From the IMG/VR virus record IMGVR_UViG_3300009502_002976, positions 1 through 64,000 of that record: a stretch of 64,000 nucleotides of DNA. One strand, written 5' to 3'. Numbering within the stretch: position 1 is the first letter of the stretch; the number at the start of each line of letters is the position of its first letter. The notes under the pieces are model-generated. The model was not told the origin of the DNA, did no database searches, and worked only from the letters and a program-made list of their open reading frames with translations. The DNA comes from a virus. A program made the translations under genes and the position numbers. Of the stretch, positions 57,498 to 64,000 are shown piece after piece.

Positions 57498-60400
57498 ATG
57501 GGCCAGGTTTGGAGTGCAAATAATCTATATTACGATGAGAAGCTGCGCGGGATAGGCGCGGGAGTATTCTACGACTGTACCTCAATACAGAACGAGACAG
57601 TTCTTGGAAACGGCGGTATCTTAGCTAGTTCCCCTGTTATTCCCGGATCTCTCATATTGTCTAGTGCTGCCGAAACATACATAGACGATGGCAACGGAAA
57701 TTTAGTTTCGTCCGTTTCAACCCACGACAACGGAACTGTTAACTATAGAACCGGTTCGTGGGTGGTCCCGGCTTGGCACGGCGTTGGCGCCAGGTTTGCT
57801 TCATATGTCGCGGCGACAACTCCGTCCACATTCGCAATACCGAGTGAAACAGTTTCAGGAACTAGCGGAAGCTTGGTGTACTCGCCCATCATTCCTGGGT
57901 CAGCAGTACTGTTCAACTCCACAGAGACATACACAGACGACGGTCTCGGGCATCTTATATCGTCAGTGTCGTCTCACGATAACGGTGTTATCAACTACAC
58001 AAGTGGTGTATGGTCTGTCACCACGTGGCATGGCTCGGCCACGCGATACGTGTCTTATGTAGCGTCGGCAACTCCGTCCACAGTCAACATGCACTGGGAC
58101 GCCATCCTAAACCCTACCATCATTGGGAAAGAGAAGTTCTCTGCCAAGACAAGCAAATACTTCATGGCAGAGGTGGGGACTCTTAGGGATATAAGTAAGC
58201 TTACCGGAATTGAGGAGTATTCAAAGTACGTTGATCTCATGCAGCTTATTCCGGAGAAGTTTAGAAGCTCTGCCGCACTTCAGCAGCTTGTGTATGTTCT
58301 CGGTTTAAACGTCGGTACGTGGATAGGGAGCATAAATGACCTTCAGTCCATCATAGATAAGTACAGTGTCGGGGATGATTACATTCAATACCTTGCCGAT
58401 CTTGTCGGGATGAAATTCATCATCGCGTCGAACACTACTTTGGAGGACAAGAGACGGCAGCTACTGCAAGTTGTGGACTGGTACAAGATGAAGGGGACTT
58501 ACCAGGCGCTTAAGGTTGTAGGGTACTCTGTAGGGCTCAATCTCGATTTCTATGATATGTACACGAAGGACTATATAAACTTTACGAGGACTCCATGGTA
58601 CGCCGGTACTAGGGGAACAAACCCAACCGGGCTGTCGCTTGACTACTACAAATCCCCGCATATCGGTATTGAGCTGAGCCTAGATACGATCCAGGGTACT
58701 GCTCCTAACTACCACTTGTTTGAAGGGTCTTCAACTTTCACGACACTGTCTCAGTATGTTGAGCTTGTGAGACCTATAAATGTTGTTCCGGAGTACTCCG
58801 TTCTGCTGAACCCAGTGACAACAAGGTCTGCTGGCGTGTGTGGAGACCAGTGCACTGTCTCTCTAGGGAACTTGGCGACTAACCCATCTTTTGAATCATT
58901 TACGGCGTGGTCGAGCCCACAAGCGGGTCCATGCACTCTTCTTCTGCACATGGACGGAGTGGACAACGGAACGAGCTTTCCTGACGCGTCTCCTAGGAAC
59001 AACACTGTTTCTAACCCAGGAAACAACACCCTGACTAAGACAGCGACTAAGAAATTTGGGACATCGTCGGCGTATTTTAATGGTACTAATTCATCTCTTA
59101 CTGTTCCTAGCGATCAGCAGCTCGTAAATGGAAGTTTTGAGACATGGACCGGTTTGACTGATCTGTTAACCAATGACTCATTTGAGACATGGACAGGGCT
59201 CGCTGACCTTACTACAAATGGCACCATGGAAACGTGGACTGGCTTGACGGATTTATTGACTGATGGTGAACTTGATGTATGGACTAGTCCAACTGTTTTA
59301 ACTAATTGGACGGTATTTCATGACGCAGGCATAGATCCCACTCTCAATCGAGAAGCTACTACAATTAAAAGTGGAACATATTCTGCAAAATTGTCTTATG
59401 CTTCTGGAGCCAATCAGGGCGGTATATTTCAGTCTACTGGTACTACTGCTGATAGAAATAAATACATGGTGGTAGGTGCTTGGGTAAAGTGTTCTGTCAT
59501 AGGCGCTGCTCGTGTTGCATTTGTACACAATGGAACTGGCTCTGCTTTTAGTTCTACTGCCAACTTGACTACTGACTGGGAATATCTCAGTGTAGTTGGA
59601 TTGGTACCTAATGACGCCATAACGAGACAGCCAAGACTGTATTTTGCTAATACTGGTGCTATTACTTGCTACTTCGATAAAGCAATCTGTTATGTACAGC
59701 TTGCGCCTACTGGTTGGGCGTGCGTTGGGCAAGCAGTAACCCCATGCTATTACTGGAGAGAAGAGGGTATTGTAAAGCAAGGTACCTACTCTGTCGGTGT
59801 AGCCGGATTCGGTGGAAACCAGGCAGACTTCTATTACAACATTGCAAGTCCGGCTACCTATAACGGGAACACTATAGTGTTCTCTATGTGGGTGTGGGCA
59901 TCTGCTGCAAACCATATTAGACTTCAGATCTACTCAAATGGAAGCGGCAGCGGAGTGCAAAATACGTTTAGCTCATTCCATCCGGGCGACAGCGCGTGGC
60001 ACTTCCTAACAGTAACTCAGGTTCTCGGAACAGGGCTGACAACGCTTCAGTTCTATGGAACTGTGGATAGCGGGTACACCGGATATTTCGACAAAGCAGT
60101 CGGGTACGTTATGCATTCTCCTGACGCCGGAGGTCATGAGTGGGTTCTTTCAGGAACAGCCCCTATTGTTACGCGTGAAGAGGAGACTATTAAGGTTGGG
60201 ACGTACTCCGCAAAGCTAGTTTCTACCGGCGGAGGATCCATCTTGTCCCAGGGTGTTCCTTACCCGACAGCCTACCGCGGCCAGATACTAACGTTCGGGT
60301 GCTGGGTTTACAAGATAGGTACTACCGGGAGCACTCAGGTATATCTTCAGGACGACCAGGGACTTAACGTCGCGAGCTCAAATCACCCTGGAACTGGGTG

Positions 60401-62960
60401 GGCCTACCTTACTGCAACTGGCACAATAAATGTTGGTGCTGGGACTATTTTAATGCTCTGCTACACGGACTCAGGATCCACTGCTTACTTTGACAAGGCA
60501 ATTGGGTATGTCCAACTTGCCTCCACAGGCTGGACTCTCACAGGAACAGGAGCCACGGTTGCAAGGGAAGAAGGAACGGTCAAGGTCGGCACTTACTCTG
60601 CGAAGCTGACGAGGAATGGGACGGATGTTCAGTTATTTGAAGATATTTCTCCAACTCTTGGTGTTTCTTATTGGAGAGGTAGAACTGTAACTTTCGGATG
60701 TTGGGTTTGGGCTTCTGTAGCAAATAGAGCGAGGATTACTATAGGAAACGGGCTTGGGACTCAAAATGCACTGTCTTCTTTCCACTCTGGTGGGTCTTCT
60801 TGGGAGTATCTTTCTGTGACGACGATTATGACAAACGATTCTGTCGCAGTAAAACCGACTTGTTATATCGTTACTGGAGACACCGCCTACTTCGACGGAG
60901 CGTTCGTCACAGACGATGCCGTCGCAAACTTCAACTTCGGGAGCAATGGAACCATAGACGCTTGGGTTAATTTCTCTGACCTTCCGACAGATGGAACTGC
61001 GAGGACTATTTGTGGGCAATGTGAGACATCAAATCATTATTGGGATTTCTCTCTATGGAATTTCACAGGAAACTATTATCTTTTGCTGAGAAGCGTTCAG
61101 TCGGGGACAAATTTGAATGTTTCGTCAGCGATAATAACAGCACCCACCCTGAACACTCAATATCACATTGAACTTGATTTGAGTGCTGGATACGCAACTA
61201 TCAGGCTAAACGGTGTCGCTGTCAGCGCAGCAACGGCCTTCTCATTTCAGAAATTCGACTCTTTATTTTACATTGGGTGCAACGCAGGGGGACAATTTCT
61301 AAAAGGATATGTAGATGAGTTTAATACACGCAAGGGTGTGTCTAGGCATACTTCTGATTTTACTCCAATGACGATGGCTTACGGAAATCAACCAACTGGG
61401 TGGACGCTTTCAGGCACTGGTGGTGAAGTAGACATAACTTCTTCTCCTATATACGTTGGATCTTACGCAGCAATGCTTACTAGGTACGGATCTGCGTACG
61501 CCGTTCTATACCAGGACTTCACGAATGCCGGAGGGCACAACTTAGCTTACTGGATAGGTAGAAATGCTACCTTCGGGTGCTGGGTATGGGCATCAACAGC
61601 AAACAGAGCGAGACTTGAGCTCTATGATGGAGTAACGGCCACGTACTCGTCATACCACCCCGGTGACTTCGCGTGGCACTTCTTAACAGTAACCACTCAA
61701 ATCTCGCAGACGGCGTCTAACATAGCTTGTTTTGCAAGAGTAGACACGGGGGATGCTGTTGCCTATTTTGATAAAGCGTCAGTTGTTGAGGGCGTTACTG
61801 CTGCAACAACGATTGCAATACCTAGCCAGTCCGCATGCCCTACAAATGTCACATTCGCAGCTCCTCCAGGTCTTACGTTCATTTACGGCCAGAACATGTC
61901 GATCATTTATGACAGCACACACAAAATGATGGGAGTTGTTTCGTCCTACAACACTATCACAGGTCAACTTGTGGTTACCGTGACATACGTTGTTGGGTCC
62001 GGGACGTACGATGCATGGCAGATCATAGAAAATATACGCACAACTACCATAGGACCGTGGGTAACGACAAACGTGACATATGACAGCTCGTACTCGACAG
62101 GAACTGTAAGCATAGACCACAACAGCACGGCCCTTGTTGGGTATGGAACCGGGTGGTCTACGAACCTATCTACTGGAGCCCAGATAGGATTCGGAAGCAC
62201 AAGCCCGGCAGCTATAACAACGTGGTACGACATAGGGTCAGTTAACACAGATACGTCAATAACTCTATCGTCTGGTCTTGTGCAAGATGAAGCTACAACC
62301 GGACTGTCTGGAACACTTGCGCACTACCCGATCATAGGAGGAACGCTAGTTCTTTCAAACGGGACTGAGACGTTCGTCGACAACGGAAGCAATGTTCTCG
62401 TGTCAGAGATGTCGATCGGCCATACCGGAACCATTAACTACACGTCTGGAGCCTGGACAGTTACAGGCTGGTCTGGTGGAACATCCAAAAAGTCGACATA
62501 TCGAGTTCCGGCTTACGTAGGAACAACAATATCGGCCGGATCACCGAGTGTCTACGTCAGCGCTCCTTACTACGACGCATCAAAGTCTACTTCTTACGAT
62601 CTGACATACGACATGTCATTAACGTCGTTTTACACAAACATAAACGTTTGGCAGCTTGGTACCGGGAATGTTGACGTAATTCCTACAACGAGCATGACTC
62701 ATCTAGAGAGCCCTGTTCTAACAAATACGGCTGGGTGGGGGTCTAGCTACACGGTAGTGTCCTCCCCGATCACGGTAAACATTCAAAATACATACGTTGA
62801 GTTTAGTTTCCAGCTACCACCCACAGTGGCACAAAGCTCATTAACAGAGCTTGGTCTTTTCACGAGCACTGGAGATCTGCGAGTTATGTGCACATTTCCG
62901 GCAGTTACACTTACCCCAGGGCTTTTCTTACGCGTAGTCGTAAGGGTAAATTATCAATAA
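57498..62960 (+). CDS. P2-I-type tail protein fused to large fibre with CBM-like and LamG-like domains
   Basis: 1820 residues. About 30-195: two copies of the TDDGxGxLxSS/GTxNYxTGxW beta domain. About 225-445: YSKYVDLMQLIPEKFRSSAA, YLADLVGMKFIIASNTTLED and WYKMKGTYQALKVVGYSVGL match tail protein I, which attaches fibres to the baseplate. About 540-600: four near-20-residue SFETWTGLTDLLT tandem repeats. About 600-1140 and 1290-1420: beta-sandwich binding modules. About 1150-1275: a LamG/ConA-like domain (GTIDAWVNFSD, FYIGCNAGG). A third DDG-type copy lies near 1610-1670. Confidence 0.85.
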   Translation: MGQVWSANNLYYDEKLRGIGAGVFYDCTSIQNETVLGNGGILASSPVIPGSLILSSAAETYIDDGNGNLVSSVSTHDNGTVNYRTGSWVVPAWHGVGARFASYVAATTPSTFAIPSETVSGTSGSLVYSPIIPGSAVLFNSTETYTDDGLGHLISSVSSHDNGVINYTSGVWSVTTWHGSATRYVSYVASATPSTVNMHWDAILNPTIIGKEKFSAKTSKYFMAEVGTLRDISKLTGIEEYSKYVDLMQLIPEKFRSSAALQQLVYVLGLNVGTWIGSINDLQSIIDKYSVGDDYIQYLADLVGMKFIIASNTTLEDKRRQLLQVVDWYKMKGTYQALKVVGYSVGLNLDFYDMYTKDYINFTRTPWYAGTRGTNPTGLSLDYYKSPHIGIELSLDTIQGTAPNYHLFEGSSTFTTLSQYVELVRPINVVPEYSVLLNPVTTRSAGVCGDQCTVSLGNLATNPSFESFTAWSSPQAGPCTLLLHMDGVDNGTSFPDASPRNNTVSNPGNNTLTKTATKKFGTSSAYFNGTNSSLTVPSDQQLVNGSFETWTGLTDLLTNDSFETWTGLADLTTNGTMETWTGLTDLLTDGELDVWTSPTVLTNWTVFHDAGIDPTLNREATTIKSGTYSAKLSYASGANQGGIFQSTGTTADRNKYMVVGAWVKCSVIGAARVAFVHNGTGSAFSSTANLTTDWEYLSVVGLVPNDAITRQPRLYFANTGAITCYFDKAICYVQLAPTGWACVGQAVTPCYYWREEGIVKQGTYSVGVAGFGGNQADFYYNIASPATYNGNTIVFSMWVWASAANHIRLQIYSNGSGSGVQNTFSSFHPGDSAWHFLTVTQVLGTGLTTLQFYGTVDSGYTGYFDKAVGYVMHSPDAGGHEWVLSGTAPIVTREEETIKVGTYSAKLVSTGGGSILSQGVPYPTAYRGQILTFGCWVYKIGTTGSTQVYLQDDQGLNVASSNHPGTGWAYLTATGTINVGAGTILMLCYTDSGSTAYFDKAIGYVQLASTGWTLTGTGATVAREEGTVKVGTYSAKLTRNGTDVQLFEDISPTLGVSYWRGRTVTFGCWVWASVANRARITIGNGLGTQNALSSFHSGGSSWEYLSVTTIMTNDSVAVKPTCYIVTGDTAYFDGAFVTDDAVANFNFGSNGTIDAWVNFSDLPTDGTARTICGQCETSNHYWDFSLWNFTGNYYLLLRSVQSGTNLNVSSAIITAPTLNTQYHIELDLSAGYATIRLNGVAVSAATAFSFQKFDSLFYIGCNAGGQFLKGYVDEFNTRKGVSRHTSDFTPMTMAYGNQPTGWTLSGTGGEVDITSSPIYVGSYAAMLTRYGSAYAVLYQDFTNAGGHNLAYWIGRNATFGCWVWASTANRARLELYDGVTATYSSYHPGDFAWHFLTVTTQISQTASNIACFARVDTGDAVAYFDKASVVEGVTAATTIAIPSQSACPTNVTFAAPPGLTFIYGQNMSIIYDSTHKMMGVVSSYNTITGQLVVTVTYVVGSGTYDAWQIIENIRTTTIGPWVTTNVTYDSSYSTGTVSIDHNSTALVGYGTGWSTNLSTGAQIGFGSTSPAAITTWYDIGSVNTDTSITLSSGLVQDEATTGLSGTLAHYPIIGGTLVLSNGTETFVDNGSNVLVSEMSIGHTGTINYTSGAWTVTGWSGGTSKKSTYRVPAYVGTTISAGSPSVYVSAPYYDASKSTSYDLTYDMSLTSFYTNINVWQLGTGNVDVIPTTSMTHLESPVLTNTAGWGSSYTVVSSPITVNIQNTYVEFSFQLPPTVAQSSLTELGLFTSTGDLRVMCTFPAVTLTPGLFLRVVVRVNYQ
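57927..57964 (+). repeat. 38-bp dispersed identical repeat, copy 2
   Basis: Identical to 27610-27647 in the putative neck gene. Confidence 0.9.
59130..59300 (+). repeat. Tandem ~60-nt repeats encoding SFETWTGLTDLLT
   Basis: Four adjacent units translate as NGSFETWTGLTDLLT, NDSFETWTGLADLTT, NGTMETWTGLTDLLT and a degenerate DGELDVWTSPTVLTN. A similar unit opens the fibre gene at 49258. Confidence 0.8.
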
Positions 62961-62975
62961 TAAGGAGGAACCAAC

Positions 62976-64000
62976 ATGGCAGGCACATTAGTTACACAGC
63001 TTACATCAAGCAACTCTGCTATACACACGAACTACTTTGACGCTCTTATCAATCAGAACACAAATTTCATGGCCCTTGATCTAAGGAAGACCGGTATTTA
63101 TTCCGGAGGGTACCTCACAAGAACGAGTGACAGTAATTTCTCGCTGTCACCACTTACTTGCGAAATCCAGGACTCCAGTGGGTCTGGCAACCAGATAAGG
63201 CTCGTTCTTAGCTCAACTATCTCTTCGATCCCAGTTACAAACACAACTCCTCCGACACTCGTTGTGCTCAGGTGGACGTATACGACAAGTTCTTCCGCGA
63301 ACTACCCGAGCATTTACACCGTTCCTCAGGGTTCACAGAATGCCACAGATCTTATTATAGGCACTGCGATGTATACAGGATCAACCCTGAGTGCCGACTA
63401 TGGAGTTCAGTACCCGCTCTACATGAGGTCAGATCCGTCGAATATTTTGGATTTGGGGCTGAAGGTGGAGAACGTTTCAGCGATGCCTTACGCACTAACA
63501 AGCGGCATCCTAGTGCGTTACGGAAGAGTTAGCTATGGAGCCAACACAGTCTCCATTCCTACGCAGGTGCTTCAGTTTAGCACCTCACTAACTTCTGGGT
63601 ATTACCAGAGCGTTCCTATCCAGATAAACTCCAGCGGAGCACTCACGGCTCTTACAACTGGAACACAGTCTGTTAGTTCATCCCCGACACCTCCGGCGTA
63701 TGGAGGCCTCATTACTATCGCTGAAGTAACGGTTAATAATACAGGTGGGTCGTACTATGTGACCGCAATAAAGGACGTTCGTTGCTTTTCAAATGCCGGC
63801 GTTACTCTTAACGGTTTAATGCCGACTCAGACAGGATACTCTGGATACTTTCTTGAGACGAATGGAACAAACCCGTATTGGGCAGCTATAACAATAAACG
63901 GGCTTCTTCCATCTCAGACAGGAAACAACGGATACTTTCTTGCTACTACAGGGGCAAGCCCGTATTGGACCCCTGTAACTATTGATGGGATACTCCCGTC
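62976..64000 (+). CDS. Tail fibre protein, partial (runs off the window)
   Basis: AAGGAGG before the ATG; open reading frame to the window end, 341 codons visible. The N-terminal SNSAIHTNYFDALINQNTNF, the beta-rich middle and the repeated end (LPTQTGYSGYFLETNGTNPY and LPSQTGNNGYFLATTGASPY) fit a fibre shaft with repeating units. It probably forms a receptor-binding fibre with the preceding gene. Confidence 0.8.
   Translation, partial: MAGTLVTQLTSSNSAIHTNYFDALINQNTNFMALDLRKTGIYSGGYLTRTSDSNFSLSPLTCEIQDSSGSGNQIRLVLSSTISSIPVTNTTPPTLVVLRWTYTTSSSANYPSIYTVPQGSQNATDLIIGTAMYTGSTLSADYGVQYPLYMRSDPSNILDLGLKVENVSAMPYALTSGILVRYGRVSYGANTVSIPTQVLQFSTSLTSGYYQSVPIQINSSGALTALTTGTQSVSSSPTPPAYGGLITIAEVTVNNTGGSYYVTAIKDVRCFSNAGVTLNGLMPTQTGYSGYFLETNGTNPYWAAITINGLLPSQTGNNGYFLATTGASPYWTPVTIDGILP

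Noticed and set aside
63272-63532. 86-codon frame in the last fibre gene
   Set aside because: It is in a shifted frame of the partial fibre gene, which stays open from 62976 to the window end and has an AAGGAGG start.

Overview
The window is part of a large double-stranded DNA phage with a contractile tail (myovirus morphology, distantly T4-like). Every supported gene lies on the + strand, mostly with 1-8 nt stop/start overlaps. The structural set is diagnostic: a gp21-type prohead protease fused to a scaffold-like coiled coil, a gp23-type major capsid protein, tail sheath, two tube-type proteins, a gp53-like wedge protein, hub and spike proteins, gp25 and gp6/baseplate J wedge proteins, a P2-I-type tail protein and giant fibres. 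No tRNA, integrase or replication gene was seen. The sequence alone does not identify the host.

Layout. Positions 1-17.7 kb hold a dense series of small unknown genes and multi-module proteins that share an N-terminal leader (consensus like MSFEKDITEIKKMVE) and a linker ([ILV]-x-E-A..PVFKAASPEEVAKR). They are interrupted by homing endonucleases, a papain-like peptidase and a cold-shock gene split by a group I intron. Positions 17.7-22.6 kb hold a giant multi-zinc-finger protein, a HAD-like phosphatase and a beta-rich protein. Positions 22.6-26.2 kb hold protease/scaffold and major capsid protein, followed by a strong hairpin. Positions 26.3-38.3 kb hold neck/head-completion candidates mixed with more leader-bearing proteins, including a nucleotidyltransferase and a SleB-like wall hydrolase. 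Positions 38.3-49.3 kb hold tail sheath, tubes, tape-measure candidate, hub and spike. Positions 49.3-64 kb hold a 1692-residue adhesin ending in RCC1 repeats, gp25, gp6, a 1820-residue P2-I/fibre fusion and the start of another fibre gene.

Main proposal. T4 exports internal proteins into its prohead with a short N-terminal capsid-targeting sequence that gp21 protease removes after (L/I)-x-E. Here about twenty proteins carry a comparable leader, most with an [ILVM]-x-E site at residue 15-19. Some are chains of up to seven unrelated modules in which every module junction has the same [ILV]-x-E site followed by a VFKAA linker. I infer a modular polyprotein system for loading many small internal-head proteins, cut apart by the gp21-like protease encoded in this window. 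Leader, linker and protease motifs are visible in the sequence; packaging, cleavage and injection are inference.

Other notable features are at least seven homing-nuclease loci or remnants (one inside the group I intron, one fused in frame to a leader), a 38-bp identical domain-shuffling tract shared by a neck gene and a tail-fibre gene, a 20-nt element whose inverted copies can pair around one gene, and a probable +1 frameshift in a baseplate gene.
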